Of a stretch of DNA of 64,000 nt, positions 9,300-18,491 are shown in pieces. Origin of the DNA: JAEKNW01 sp963678375 (GTDB lineage: Bacteria > Cloacimonadota > Cloacimonadia > Cloacimonadales > JAFGVF01); assembly GCA_963678375.2 (NCBI GenBank), contig OY782831.1:1612001-1676000 (forward strand), in the 5' to 3' direction. The notes beneath the pieces are model-generated. The model had not been told where the DNA came from and searched no databases. It saw nothing but the letters and a program-made list of their open reading frames with translations. Position 1 is the first letter of the stretch; every line of letters starts with the position of its first letter. Both the position numbers and the translations under genes were made by a program.

Positions 9300-11591
9300 A
9301 TGAAACGATTGTTTCTTGTTGTGGCTGTATTAGCCATTCTTATTACTGGCGTTTTTGCTAGTCAAAACGACCCTAGAAAAGCGATGTCGATTGATCCAAT
9401 TGGTAATCAATCTTACACACCGGACAGTAGGTTTGCACCTACATACACTTTTGCTATCGAACCTGTAACTATAGTTGATAACTTCTATGACTATTTCCCA
9501 GGTTCATACACTGGAAAACCAATGCAAAGAGTTCAAACTCCTACTTTAGATGGACATTGGTTAATTTTCCACACAAAAACAACTGCTAATTCTAACCGTA
9601 GAGTCTACAAAACCTTTATCGACAATACTGGTAGTATTCAATCAAACACAGCTTTTGGCTCAGCTGATATCTGGGAAGGGTATCCTGGTATCGCTGTAAC
9701 TGAAGGTGGAAGACCATTATTCGCATATCATGTGGATCTTGATGATGAAGCTACTGCTCTTGAAGTTGGATTTGGATATGATGCTGTTATCGGCGGTGTT
9801 GCTTTAGGTATGCATTCAAGCCTTTATCAAATCATTGATAATCCTTTAGAAATTGAAGTTAATGGAACAATGGTTTCCACTAACGAATTTATCTGGCCTT
9901 CAGTACAAGTTGGACCTTCACCTGTTGCTGGTTCTCAACGTGTATACATCATGGCTAAAAATGCTACTGACAACGGTTCTGCTATTTCTGAAAACGTTGT
10001 TATGTACTACAAAGATTTCACAGAAACTGAAATCGAACTTCAATCATTTGATGGAAGTGGTTGGTCATACACAACTATTCCTGAAATGGATGAATGGAAC
10101 AATTCTCAAGGTGAATGGAGAAGACCTTACATGTCATTCATCGTTCATGAAGACAAAGCTTACTACATTGGTTACCACATTGCTTACACTGAATCAGGAG
10201 ATGCAGGTGTACCACTTGATGAAGGTACTTTAACTGTCTTTGCATGTGATAACTATGGTGAAGGTGAATGGACAAGACATTCATCTTATCCAAATATTAA
10301 CTGTGAAAATCCTAAACAAATCAATCCTGTAACTGGTGAAATTGTAACTGGTACAGGTATCTTCGTTGATGATTCTGATAACCCTTATGCAGATGAATTT
10401 ATCGAAATGAGCATCGGTCAATCTGGACACTTCGGTTCAAGTGTAGATCATGCTGGAAAAATCCATATCCCTGCTTTCTTTACTGTACAAAGCACTGAAG
10501 GTGGCTACTGGCCTGATTTCCATACTGTAAAACATCTTGCTTTTGATACTAATACTCTAGAATGGGAATTCTCTGAAGTTTACCCTCAAGTAGATAATGG
10601 TACAAATATTCCTAATCCTCCAGCTGATTTCACTAACTATGATGGTGCAAATGATGGTTATAATGATGTAACTGTTTGGAAAAGCTGGGATAAAAATGCT
10701 GATGGTCTTCATGATGAAGTTCTTGATGATGGTACTTGGGATGATATTGATGATGGTGTTACTGCTGCTGATGCAGAATATTGGGGAATCCCAATCAGAG
10801 ACAATATCTGGCCTTACATGTACTGGGATTCAGCTGCTGCTGATAACGCAATGATGTTCCACCTTCATACTGCTCATGTTACTAATGCTAATGAAGAAGG
10901 TATGATGGCTATGGTATGGCAATCTTCAAAAAGATCTAAAAATTATAATGAATATCCAGATTCATATGAAGATTTAGCTCCTTACCAAAACATGGCAGAA
11001 TTAGTTATCTCTGTTTCAGCAGATAACGGTGGACATTGGTCAGAACCAATATTCTTAAATGGTGTTGATACTCCTGAAATGCAAGATGAAATTCCTGAAT
11101 TCCCTTACTTAGGTTCAGAAGTTGATTTCATCGGTGTAGACGGTGATGGTAATAAAATTGGTCGTGTTCATGTTATGTACTTAGATGATGATACATTTGG
11201 TTCATCAATTCAAGGTATTGGACAAGCAACTGGTGGAGCAATGAAATATATGGCTCTTGATATCGTATTTGTTGACGCTCCTGTTGATAATGAAGATAAT
11301 GATGTTGCACCAAGTATTGCTATGTTAAACCAAAACTATCCTAACCCATTCAACCCTACAACTACAATTAAATACAACGTAGTTAAAACAGGTGATGTTA
11401 AACTTAATGTTTATAACGTTAAAGGTCAATTAGTTAAGACTCTTGTTAACACTCCTCAAACTGTTGGTTTAAACCAAGTTGTTTGGAATGGTGATGATAA
11501 TGCTGGTAACAAAGTTTCTTCAGGTGTTTACTTCTACAAAGTAGAAAATGCTGGAAGAACTGAAATGAAGAAAATGGTATTAATGAAATAA
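9300..11591 (+). CDS. Secreted Asp-box-like protein with sorting tail (family member 1)
   Basis: The protein is 763 aa from the ATG at 9300. This start is chosen because GGGAGGA lies just upstream and the product begins with a clean signal peptide (MKRLFLVVAVLAILITGVFA). It is paralogous to the genes at 37059 and 45631. All three share YDYFPGS/T near the N-terminus, EVGFGYDAVIGG, DNYGEGEW, SIGQSGHFG and a block reading DDGTWDDIDDGVT then YWGIP. A sequence SADNGGHW fits the Asp-box of sialidase-like propellers, and GIGQATGGAMKYM follows it. The C-terminal 85 residues form the FlgD-like sorting module (NYPNPFNPTTTIKY to KKMVLMK). It is probably exported to the surface. No catalytic site is recognised. 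Confidence 0.8.
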   Translation: MKRLFLVVAVLAILITGVFASQNDPRKAMSIDPIGNQSYTPDSRFAPTYTFAIEPVTIVDNFYDYFPGSYTGKPMQRVQTPTLDGHWLIFHTKTTANSNRRVYKTFIDNTGSIQSNTAFGSADIWEGYPGIAVTEGGRPLFAYHVDLDDEATALEVGFGYDAVIGGVALGMHSSLYQIIDNPLEIEVNGTMVSTNEFIWPSVQVGPSPVAGSQRVYIMAKNATDNGSAISENVVMYYKDFTETEIELQSFDGSGWSYTTIPEMDEWNNSQGEWRRPYMSFIVHEDKAYYIGYHIAYTESGDAGVPLDEGTLTVFACDNYGEGEWTRHSSYPNINCENPKQINPVTGEIVTGTGIFVDDSDNPYADEFIEMSIGQSGHFGSSVDHAGKIHIPAFFTVQSTEGGYWPDFHTVKHLAFDTNTLEWEFSEVYPQVDNGTNIPNPPADFTNYDGANDGYNDVTVWKSWDKNADGLHDEVLDDGTWDDIDDGVTAADAEYWGIPIRDNIWPYMYWDSAAADNAMMFHLHTAHVTNANEEGMMAMVWQSSKRSKNYNEYPDSYEDLAPYQNMAELVISVSADNGGHWSEPIFLNGVDTPEMQDEIPEFPYLGSEVDFIGVDGDGNKIGRVHVMYLDDDTFGSSIQGIGQATGGAMKYMALDIVFVDAPVDNEDNDVAPSIAMLNQNYPNPFNPTTTIKYNVVKTGDVKLNVYNVKGQLVKTLVNTPQTVGLNQVVWNGDDNAGNKVSSGVYFYKVENAGRTEMKKMVLMK

Positions 11592-11631
11592 TATCTTAGA
11601 TTCAAATGTTAAGCCTTAATGGCTGATATAC

Positions 11632-11655
11632 AGAGCCTCGCATTAGCGAGGCTCT
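11632..11655 (+). terminator. Intrinsic terminator after secreted protein gene
   Basis: A 10-bp perfect stem, AGAGCCTCGC/GCGAGGCTCT, with loop ATTA, followed by TTCTAT. The GCCTCG stem core recurs in the terminators at 26256 and 31756. Confidence 0.8.
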
Positions 11656-11781
11656 TTCTATATCCTAGGAAAAGTAAAGTTTATGTCTCTCTTTTTCAAT
11701 CTATATTCATTATTATTGCTATCTCTATAAACTTCTACTAGATTAAAAAGATAGTAACAATCAAGGAATAGTATAAAGCCA

Positions 11782-11936
11782 GACAGGGCAGTAGAACTTT
11801 GTGATTAGCTCTATATTTTTCTACAAAAGTAAACTACATAATTTTAATGAATATATATATTATATGCGTATTCTATGGATTCACCCCCTGTATCCCCCTC
11901 AACGAAGGGGAATTTGCTAGAATAATCAGCACTCTT
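11782..11936 (+). repeat. Dispersed intergenic repeat, long copy R1
   Basis: It matches the copies at 45430 and 53911 in the same order of blocks: CTTTGTGATTAGC, TCTACAAAAGTAA, an AT-rich ATATATTATATGCG block, then CACCCCCTGTATCC, a short C/G hairpin, TTTGCTAGAATAATC and GCACTCTT. Copies differ by scattered substitutions. No open reading frame is shared between them. Confidence 0.75.
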
Positions 11937-12045
11937 CTCTAAAATCCTAAAACTTCCTTGGGTTATAGATATAAATAATTATCTTAATGATTGACGTAGA
12001 TAATAAGAAAAAATTTAGTGTAAAAAAATAGAAAAAGTAGGTATA

Positions 12046-13467
12046 ATGAAAGATAAAAAAGATCTTACTCAAGGTAACATATTTAAAACTATAACAATGT
12101 TATCACTACCGATAATGGCACAATCATTTATTCAAATGGCATATAACATGACAGATATGTTATGGATAGGAAGAGTCGGATCCGGAGCTGTTGCATCTGT
12201 AGGAACTGCTGGATTCTTAATCTGGTTTTCTTTCGCTTTTATCATTATTGCCAAGATTGGGGCTGAAGTAGGCGTTGCTCAATCAATTGGTAAAAAAGAC
12301 AGATTACTAGCTAGAGATTTCGCTAGAAATGCTCTGCAATTAACCTTGATCTTAGGATTTTCTTATACCTTAGCCATGGTAATTTTCTCGAGACATTTGA
12401 TAGGATTTTTTGAATTAGGGGATGTTAATGTTATCTCTGATGCCATAAGTTACTTAAAAATTGTGTCATGGGGCATAATTTTCACTTTTATTAATCCTGT
12501 TTTATCTGGAATTTATAATGGTATGGGTAACAGTAAAACTCCCTTTTATATTAATGCGGTAGGTTTAGTAATCAATATAATTTTAGATCCAGTTTTGATA
12601 TTTGTCTTTAATTTTGGGGTACAAGGAGCAGCTTATGCAACTGTTTTCTCTCAAGCTATAGTAACATTAATCTTTATCCTACTTTTTAGAAGTAAGCTAG
12701 CTCCTTTTGAAGAATTTCATTTCTTCAAAAAACCTATACCTTCTGTTATGAAGAAAATATTTGCTTTTGGTACACCAATCGGACTTCAATCAGGACTATT
12801 CACTCTCTTTGCAACTTTGATTGCCCGTTTAATAGCTCAGTGGGGTCCAATTCCAATTGCTGTTCAGAAAGTTGGAAGTCAAATTGAAGCAATATCATGG
12901 ATGACTGCAAGTGGTTTCTCCACTGCCTTATCTTCCTTTGTAGGTCAGAACTATGGAGCTGATAAATGGGATAGAATCTCCAAAGGATATTTTACTACTA
13001 TAGCACTTTCTGGTTCTATTGGGATTTTAGCTTCTTTACTCTTAATATTCTTCGCTGAACCGATTTTCGTTATCTTCATCCCTAACGACCCTCAAGCCCT
13101 TAAACTTGGAACTGATTATTTAAGAATACTTGGATTTTCTCAACTCTTCATGACTCTTGAGATAACTTCTCAAGGAGCTTTTAATGGCTTAGGTAAGACC
13201 CTTCCTCCATCACTGATAAGCATTATTTTTACTGGAGCAAGATTACCATTAGCTATAGTCTTATCTGCATCAACAATACTAGGTCTAAATGGAGTATGGT
13301 GGTCTATTTCTATAAGTAGTGTCTTTAAAGGAACTATTCTAGCAGCTTTATTTATTCTGCTTCTCTACCGACATCCAGATCCATGTAAGCCAAAGAAGAT
13401 TACGCAGCTTATCTTTAAATTTGATAGAAGAGCTTGGCAAGATAAACGTGGATTGTCTGGGAAATAG
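12046..13467 (+). CDS. MATE-family multidrug/cation efflux transporter
   Basis: This 473-aa protein has about 12 predicted membrane helices. The N-terminal LPIMAQSFIQMAYNMTDMLW is typical of NorM/DinF-type MATE proteins, and the second half repeats the fold (GTPIGLQSGLFTLF). Such proteins export drugs or organic cations in exchange for Na+ or H+. It stands alone, with the ZIP gene convergent downstream and a palindrome between them. The ribosome site is weak (AGTAGG). Family is certain; the substrate is unknown. Confidence 0.92.
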   Translation: MKDKKDLTQGNIFKTITMLSLPIMAQSFIQMAYNMTDMLWIGRVGSGAVASVGTAGFLIWFSFAFIIIAKIGAEVGVAQSIGKKDRLLARDFARNALQLTLILGFSYTLAMVIFSRHLIGFFELGDVNVISDAISYLKIVSWGIIFTFINPVLSGIYNGMGNSKTPFYINAVGLVINIILDPVLIFVFNFGVQGAAYATVFSQAIVTLIFILLFRSKLAPFEEFHFFKKPIPSVMKKIFAFGTPIGLQSGLFTLFATLIARLIAQWGPIPIAVQKVGSQIEAISWMTASGFSTALSSFVGQNYGADKWDRISKGYFTTIALSGSIGILASLLLIFFAEPIFVIFIPNDPQALKLGTDYLRILGFSQLFMTLEITSQGAFNGLGKTLPPSLISIIFTGARLPLAIVLSASTILGLNGVWWSISISSVFKGTILAALFILLLYRHPDPCKPKKITQLIFKFDRRAWQDKRGLSGK

Positions 13468-13485
13468 CTATATTTGTAACTTATG

Positions 13486-13507
13486 ATCCCCCTCAGCTGA
13501 GGGGGAT
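13486..13507. terminator. Perfect 22-bp palindrome between convergent genes
   Basis: ATCCCCCTCAG is followed directly by its complement CTGAGGGGGAT, then TAAAAAG. It sits between the convergent MATE and ZIP genes and could stop transcription from both sides. It resembles the short C/G hairpin inside the dispersed repeat (TATCCCCCTCAA...AGGGGA), so it may be a minimal member of the same repeat class. Confidence 0.6.
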
Positions 13508-13519
13508 TAAAAAGCTATA

Positions 13520-14335
13520 TTAACTAAACAAAATCAGACTCGCAGCCATCACAATCATTCCGGTTATTAAACCATATATAGAAAGGTGATGTTTACCATA
13601 TTTTTCACTAGTAGGTAGCAGTTCATCAAAAGATATATAGACCATGATACCTGCCACTGAAGCAAAGATGATTCCAAAAACTAAATCACTTAAAAATGGC
13701 ATAAGTACTAAGAAGGCTAATAGTGCACCTACTGGCTCTGCTAAGCCAGAAAGGAATGAATACCAGAAAGACTTTTTGCGACTGCCTGTTGCGTAATAAA
13801 TTGGTACAGAAACAGCAATTCCTTCTGGAATATTATGAATAGCTATAGCAACCGTAATTCCTATACCTAGATAAGGATCCTTTAAGGCAGAAGTAAATGT
13901 GGCTATCCCTTCTGGGAAGTTATGAATTGCAATAGCAAGTGCAGACATAAGGCCCATTCGCATGAGGTGTTTATCCCTGTTCTGAGGTACCATAGATTCT
14001 ACAGATTTTATCTCATGGGGATTTTCATAATCAGGTACTAATCTATCAATAAGAGCAATTATTGCCATTCCTCCAAAGAAAGAGATAACTGTTAAAAGGT
14101 AAGAAAATTGGGGATTAACACAACAAGTTGCTAAGGCTTCCCTTGCTTTGGGGAAAATCTCAATCATCGATACATAAATCATAACTCCAGCTGAGAAACC
14201 TAATGAAACTGATAAAAAAGTTGTGTTTGTTTTCTTAGCAAATAGGGCTATTAGGGATCCTATACCTGTTGCTAAGCCTGCGAACATTGTTAAACTTAAG
14301 GCGAACAAAATTGTTGAAGTTGATATATTTTCCAT
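13520..14335 (-). CDS. zupT: ZIP-family metal transporter (ZupT-like)
   Basis: This 271-aa protein has about eight helices. Both metal-site motifs of ZIP transporters are present: IAIHNFPEGIATF (near residue 136) and IAIHNIPEGIAVS (near 165). ZupT imports zinc, iron and other divalent metals into the cytoplasm. Length matches ZupT (about 260-270 aa). A promoter-like TTGCTT-N17-TATAAT lies upstream. The gene is divergent from the DMT pair. Confidence 0.93.
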   Translation of the reverse strand: MENISTSTILFALSLTMFAGLATGIGSLIALFAKKTNTTFLSVSLGFSAGVMIYVSMIEIFPKAREALATCCVNPQFSYLLTVISFFGGMAIIALIDRLVPDYENPHEIKSVESMVPQNRDKHLMRMGLMSALAIAIHNFPEGIATFTSALKDPYLGIGITVAIAIHNIPEGIAVSVPIYYATGSRKKSFWYSFLSGLAEPVGALLAFLVLMPFLSDLVFGIIFASVAGIMVYISFDELLPTSEKYGKHHLSIYGLITGMIVMAASLILFS

Positions 14336-14360
14336 AAAATCTCCAGGTCTGTTTTAATAA

Positions 14361-14389
14361 ATTATAGCTAGAATTAGCCTTTTAAGCAA
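14361..14389 (-). promoter_or_regulatory. Candidate sigma-70-type promoter for the ZIP gene
   Basis: Read on the - strand: TTGCTT (14389-14384), a 17-nt spacer, then TATAAT (14366-14361), about 25 nt before the ATG. Confidence 0.55.
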
Positions 14390-14458
14390 CTTTTATTCTT
14401 TTTCCTTTACATATTTATTCATCTTAAATTTTGGTAAAGAAAAAGAATCGAGGGATAA

Positions 14459-15364
14459 ATGGAGAAATTTAGATTATATACCTTTGCTGTTTTATCTATG
14501 TTATTTTGGAGTTCAACCTTTGTTTGGTTTAAAATAGCATACGAAAATTTTCAACCATTAACTATAATATTTTTAAGATTGCTGCTGGCTGGAGTATTAC
14601 TTGAAGTGTATGTAAGGCTTTTTAGAAAACATCAGAAAATTAAGAAAGAGGACTTTAAAGTTTTTTTTCTACTTTCCTTCTGTGAACCTTTTCTTTACTT
14701 TTTAGGTGAAAGCTTTGGATTGATGTTTATTTCAGCTACCCTTGGGTCATTAATAATCTCAACAATACCCCTCTTTACTCCAATCTTTACCTATATTTTT
14801 CTAAAGGAGAAACTGGGAATCTGGGGGGTAATTGGCTTATTAATTTCTTTTGCAGGATTACTATTTATAATTTTAGATAACGCAGACTTATCAGGCTCTA
14901 TCTGGGGAGTCTTATTAGAATTCTTTGCAGTTTTCTCTGGAATTGCCTATGGTATAGTTGTTAAGAAGTTAACACATAAATACACATCTACCACTATTGT
15001 AAAAGTGCAGAGTCAGTTAGGTGCTCTTTACTTCTTACCTCTTTTTTTAATATTCGATTGGTCCAAGTTTCTAGCTGTTGACCATTCTTTTGAAGTATAT
15101 ACTGTAATAATCAAGTTATCACTTTTCGGTTCTGTTGGAGCTTTCATTCTCTTCACGGAAGTAGTCAAGGGTATGGGACCTAACATAGCTAATATGTTTA
15201 CCAATTTAATACCTGTTTTTACAGCTGTAATTGCATATTTTTTACTCGGTGAGTTAATCACTCCAATAAAAATGATAGGTATAGCTACGGTTATATTGGG
15301 ACTCTTTATTTCTCAGTTTAAGGGGAAATATTGGAAGTTTAGATTGAGACCAGATAAGGGATAA
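14459..15364 (+). CDS. EamA/DMT-superfamily permease
   Basis: This 301-aa protein has ten predicted helices in two EamA repeats. The first holds AVLSMLFWSSTFVWFKIAY and FLRLLLAGVLLE; the second ends GMGPNIANMFTNLIPVFTA and FLLGE. These are hallmark EamA segments. The family exports metabolites or amino acids, and the substrate cannot be inferred. A GAGGG ribosome site precedes the ATG. It lies 2 nt before a second, unrelated-looking DMT permease. Confidence 0.9.
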   Translation: MEKFRLYTFAVLSMLFWSSTFVWFKIAYENFQPLTIIFLRLLLAGVLLEVYVRLFRKHQKIKKEDFKVFFLLSFCEPFLYFLGESFGLMFISATLGSLIISTIPLFTPIFTYIFLKEKLGIWGVIGLLISFAGLLFIILDNADLSGSIWGVLLEFFAVFSGIAYGIVVKKLTHKYTSTTIVKVQSQLGALYFLPLFLIFDWSKFLAVDHSFEVYTVIIKLSLFGSVGAFILFTEVVKGMGPNIANMFTNLIPVFTAVIAYFLLGELITPIKMIGIATVILGLFISQFKGKYWKFRLRPDKG

Positions 15365-15366
15365 TA

Positions 15367-16191
15367 ATGCATTTTCTAATATTAAGTATAATAGCATCTG
15401 TAGCGATAGGTAACTTGCTACATATGTTCAAAGAAAAAGATAGTCATCTCAAAATACTTCAAGTTTTTCTAGGAAATTACCTAGTAGCCAGTATTGTATC
15501 TTTTGGGATGATTAAGAATTTCGATTATAATATTGTTCCCTTAGATATTAGCTTAGGTGCAGTGTTTGGGATTATGTTTTTGGTAAACTTCATCTTTTAT
15601 CAATCAAATATTGTAAGAAATGGAATGGCTATCAGCATTTCTGTTATGAGAATCTCTGTAGTTATTCCAATTTTGATATCAATTATAGTTTTTAAGGAAT
15701 CTTTACCTTTTTTGAATTATGTGGGCATATTTATTGTCCTAATAGCTTTTGTTATGATGGGTAAGTCTAGTACTATTAGAGATAAAGTTTGGTTGTTTTA
15801 TTTGTTTGCTATTACTGGTTTTACTGAAATTGGTATGAAACTATTTCATGAGATAGCTTCAGCTCCCGATAATCAAATGCTCTTCTATTTATTTACTTCT
15901 GCTTTTATTGTTAATTTAGCTATCTTGATTCATAAGAAGGAAAAAATACAAATGAAATATCTTGGAGCTGGCTTACTCTTAGGGATTCCTAATCAGTTAA
16001 CTTCTTATTTCTTTCTTTTAGGACTGAGTAGCGTTGAAGCTGCTATCGCTTATCCTTTTGTCTCTTCTAACGTTGTTCTCCTAGGATTTATGTCCGATAA
16101 GTATTTATGGAAGAGTAAATTCTCTCGTTATCAGTATATAATTTACGGATTGATTTTGCTAGGTGTCATCTTAATAAATGTTAAAAAATAG
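15367..16191 (+). CDS. DMT-like 10-helix permease
   Basis: This 274-aa protein is almost entirely hydrophobic, with about ten helices. Two features support DMT membership. SVMRISVVIPILISIIVFKE matches the helix-3/4 pattern of DMT transporters, and SSVEAAIAYPFVSSNVVLLG with an E-rich helix start matches the second repeat. It is shorter and more divergent than its upstream neighbour. The 2-nt gap suggests one transcript. The two could work separately or as a pair, as small DMT proteins sometimes do; that is speculation. Confidence 0.75.
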   Translation: MHFLILSIIASVAIGNLLHMFKEKDSHLKILQVFLGNYLVASIVSFGMIKNFDYNIVPLDISLGAVFGIMFLVNFIFYQSNIVRNGMAISISVMRISVVIPILISIIVFKESLPFLNYVGIFIVLIAFVMMGKSSTIRDKVWLFYLFAITGFTEIGMKLFHEIASAPDNQMLFYLFTSAFIVNLAILIHKKEKIQMKYLGAGLLLGIPNQLTSYFFLLGLSSVEAAIAYPFVSSNVVLLGFMSDKYLWKSKFSRYQYIIYGLILLGVILINVKK

Positions 16192-16208
16192 AAATAGCAA
16201 AAAAAGTG

Positions 16209-16236
16209 TTGACATAATATCATAATAAATTATGTT
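16209..16236 (+). promoter_or_regulatory. Promoter overlapped by an inverted-repeat operator, before feoA
   Basis: TTGACA (16209-16214), a 16-nt spacer, then TATGTT (16231-16236). The half-sites ACATAAT (16212-16218) and ATTATGT (16229-16235) form a 7-bp inverted repeat separated by 10 nt and covering the space between -35 and -10. That is the position of a repressor site. An iron-responsive repressor (Fur or DtxR family) is a natural guess given feoA, but the sequence is not a canonical Fur box. Confidence 0.55.
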
Positions 16237-16265
16237 AGTAATATCTAACTTATTAAGAGGTGATT

Positions 16266-16598
16266 ATGAACAGTGAAAAGCAATTATCACTCAGAGATAT
16301 CCCAATGGGGAATAGGGTCGAGATAGTAGGCTATGCTAACATTGACAAAGAGTATAGACAAAAATTATTTAGTTTAGGACTCATTCGAGGTGAAGTACTT
16401 AGAGTAACTAAGAAGGCTCCCCTAGGAGATCCAATTGAAGTTTGCCTTAATGGATCAAAAGTTTCTCTAAGAAAAGAAGAGGCTAAAGAACTTATTGTTG
16501 AATTGAGAGAACCTTGTGGTAAGCATGGTCATCACCACAGACATGGTGGTGGCAACAAAAAAAGAGGACTTGGTTGGGGAAGATTTTTCCACAAATAG
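16266..16598 (+). CDS. feoA: FeoA-domain protein with His-rich tail
   Basis: The protein is 110 aa from the ATG at 16266, chosen because AAGAGG ends 5 nt upstream; a GTG at 16260 overlaps that site. Residues 5-78 form a FeoA SH3-like domain (LSLRDIPMGNRVEIVGY, RQKLFSLGLIRGEVLRV, PIEVCLNGSKVSLRKEEA). FeoA normally assists the ferrous-iron channel FeoB, but no feoB is adjacent. The tail (about 83-110) is unusual: CGKHGHHHRHGGG followed by a basic, aromatic end. That tail could bind a metal. It has its own promoter and terminator, so it is a single-gene unit. Confidence 0.88.
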   Translation: MNSEKQLSLRDIPMGNRVEIVGYANIDKEYRQKLFSLGLIRGEVLRVTKKAPLGDPIEVCLNGSKVSLRKEEAKELIVELREPCGKHGHHHRHGGGNKKRGLGWGRFFHK

Positions 16599-16632
16599 AT
16601 ATTAAGTTGATAAATTATTAAATAGAACTAAG

Positions 16633-16655
16633 AAAGGGGCGAAAGCCCTTTTTTT
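16633..16655 (+). terminator. Intrinsic terminator after feoA
   Basis: AAAGGGGC and GCCCTTTTT pair around a GAAA tetraloop, and the T-run is part of the 3' side. Confidence 0.85.
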
Positions 16656-16730
16656 GCGTAAAAGCAAAATAAACTTTGACAATTATGACCATTATTAAAA
16701 TTATTAATAGATTAATAATAGGGAATAAAT

Positions 16731-17237
16731 ATGCCAAAAATTGATGAGATAATTAACAAGCTAGATTTAGAGAAGCACCCTATGGAGGGTGGCTTTTTTA
16801 GAAGAACTTATACTTCAAAAATAATAACTTATTTCTCTAACTTAGGTGAAGAACGCCCACTTGCTTCTGCAATCTATTACCTCTTTGATAAAACACTAGT
16901 TTCAAAACCACATTCTTTAAAACAAGACGAAATTTGGCATTTCTATTGTGGTTCTTCGCTAGAGATTCTCTTAATCTATCCTGATGATAACTCTGAAATC
17001 CTTACAATGGGTTCTGACATATTAAATGATAATAAAGTTCAAGTTGTTATTCCTGCTGGAACTATCTTTGCTGCTAAGATACAAAAAGATGGAGCTTATG
17101 CTTTGATTGGAGCTACCTTGTCTCCTGCCTTCGCTTATAGTGATTATAAGGAAGAAGATTCTTTATATTTAATGAATAAATTTCCTCAATACAAAGAATT
17201 TCTACAAGACTTTACTTCAAGGAATGAGGTGAAATAA
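16731..17237 (+). CDS. Cupin-family protein, DUF985 type
   Basis: This 168-aa protein matches the cupin DUF985 family throughout: LDLEKHPMEGGFFRRTY, ASAIYYLF, HSLKQDEIWHFYCGSSLEI and the closing TLSPAFAYSDYKEE. The two cupin motifs are present, with the metal-ligand-like H and E in DEIWHFY. The enzymatic role of the family is not settled. It overlaps the deaminase gene by 1 nt (TAATG), so translational coupling is likely. A TTGACA at 16676 may belong to the operon promoter. Confidence 0.85.
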   Translation: MPKIDEIINKLDLEKHPMEGGFFRRTYTSKIITYFSNLGEERPLASAIYYLFDKTLVSKPHSLKQDEIWHFYCGSSLEILLIYPDDNSEILTMGSDILNDNKVQVVIPAGTIFAAKIQKDGAYALIGATLSPAFAYSDYKEEDSLYLMNKFPQYKEFLQDFTSRNEVK

Positions 17238-18484
17238 TGAATAAACTCTTTACAAACATAAAACTAAATGACAAGATTCAAGATCTATTAATAGTGAATA
17301 ATAAAATAGCACAAATTGCTGATAAAATCTCTGAAACTAATTGCCAAGTATTTAATGCTGAAGGAATGATAATCTTACCATCTTTCGCTAATAGCCACAC
17401 TCATGCTGCTATGACACTCTTAAGAGGCTATGCTGATGATCTAGAATTATTTGATTGGCTGAGTAATTATATCTGGCCCTTAGAAGCCAAGCTTACAGAA
17501 GAAGATGTTTATTGGGGAAGTCGTCTTGCTTGCTTAGAGATGATTAAAAGCGGAACAACTTGCTTTAATGACATGTACTGGCATACACAAGCTACTGCTA
17601 GAGCAGTTGAAGATTCTGGAATAAGAGCTGTTTTAGCTCAAGTGTTTATAGATCAAAATGATTCCCTGCAAGCAAAAAAGCAAATTAAGAAAGCTGAAGA
17701 GTTTTTCTCTAATAACAAAGATAGTCAGAGAATCAGTTATGCTTTAGGACCTCATGCTATTTATACAGTGTCATCAACTTCCCTTAAATGGATAAAATCA
17801 TATGCAGAAGAAGAAGATATATTAATTCATATTCATCTGGCAGAAACTAAGAAGGAAGTCGATGATTGTTTAGCTGAACATGGTATGACTCCTGTTGAGT
17901 ATCTACAAAGTCTTGGTTTAATATCTGAAAGGAGTTTGCTAGCACATTGTGTGTGGCTCTCTGATAGAGATATTGATTTGATTTCAGATTCTGGAGCTAC
18001 AGTACTTCATAACCCAGTATCTAACCTTAAACTTGCTTCAGGCTATTTCCCATTAAAGAAGCTCAAAGATAAAGGTGTTAGAATTGCAATAGGTACAGAT
18101 GGATGTTCATCAAATAATAATCTATCTTCTTTAGAAGAAATAAAATTTGCAGCTATGTTACCCAAATTTAACAATATGGATCCTAAGCTATACCCAGCTA
18201 GTGATGTATTCTTTGATGCCACTACTGCTTCATTTGAATCTATGAGAATAAATGCTGGAAAAATCGAAGAAGGTAAGTTAGCTGATTTTATCTTGATTAA
18301 AGAAAACTACTTGATGACACCTAATTATAATACTATTTCAAATATTGTCTATAGTGCTGATAATACCTGTATAGATACTGTAGTTTGTAATGGTGAAATA
18401 GTAATGGATAAAACTAGAGTAAAAGATGAAGAACTAATTATCCAAAAAGTAAAAGAGATTTCTAATAAACTAACTAATAAATGA
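17237..18484 (+). CDS. mtaD: Amidohydrolase: MTA/SAH-type adenosine deaminase
   Basis: This 415-aa protein is a member of the amidohydrolase superfamily (TRZ/ATZ, MtaD branch). Metal ligands are visible: HTH at 54-56 (NSHTHAAM), IHIHLAE near 200, LLAHCVWL near 235 and IGTDGCSSNNNL near 285. These enzymes deaminate 5-methylthioadenosine, S-adenosylhomocysteine or 5'-deoxyadenosine. They serve methyl-cycle salvage, which fits the nearby glyA. Length matches the family (about 410-440 aa). A GAGGTGA ribosome site lies in the end of the cupin gene. The exact nucleoside cannot be told from sequence alone. Confidence 0.87.
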   Translation: MNKLFTNIKLNDKIQDLLIVNNKIAQIADKISETNCQVFNAEGMIILPSFANSHTHAAMTLLRGYADDLELFDWLSNYIWPLEAKLTEEDVYWGSRLACLEMIKSGTTCFNDMYWHTQATARAVEDSGIRAVLAQVFIDQNDSLQAKKQIKKAEEFFSNNKDSQRISYALGPHAIYTVSSTSLKWIKSYAEEEDILIHIHLAETKKEVDDCLAEHGMTPVEYLQSLGLISERSLLAHCVWLSDRDIDLISDSGATVLHNPVSNLKLASGYFPLKKLKDKGVRIAIGTDGCSSNNNLSSLEEIKFAAMLPKFNNMDPKLYPASDVFFDATTASFESMRINAGKIEEGKLADFILIKENYLMTPNYNTISNIVYSADNTCIDTVVCNGEIVMDKTRVKDEELIIQKVKEISNKLTNK

Positions 18485-18491
18485 GGGAATT

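Larger units (their letters stand above)
11592..12045. other. Gene-free stretch with terminator and long repeat copy
   Basis: No convincing gene is present. It holds the terminator at 11632, the long dispersed repeat copy at 11782-11936, and the leader of the MATE gene. An ATTGACG sequence at about 11991 may be a -35 box for that gene, but no good -10 follows at the right distance. Confidence 0.6.

Noticed and set aside
16676..16707. Promoter before the cupin gene (TTGACA with a downstream AT-rich stretch)
   Set aside because: The -35 is good, but the possible -10 boxes (TAAAAT at 14 nt, TATTAA at 20 nt) have poor spacing, so it is mentioned only in the gene entry.
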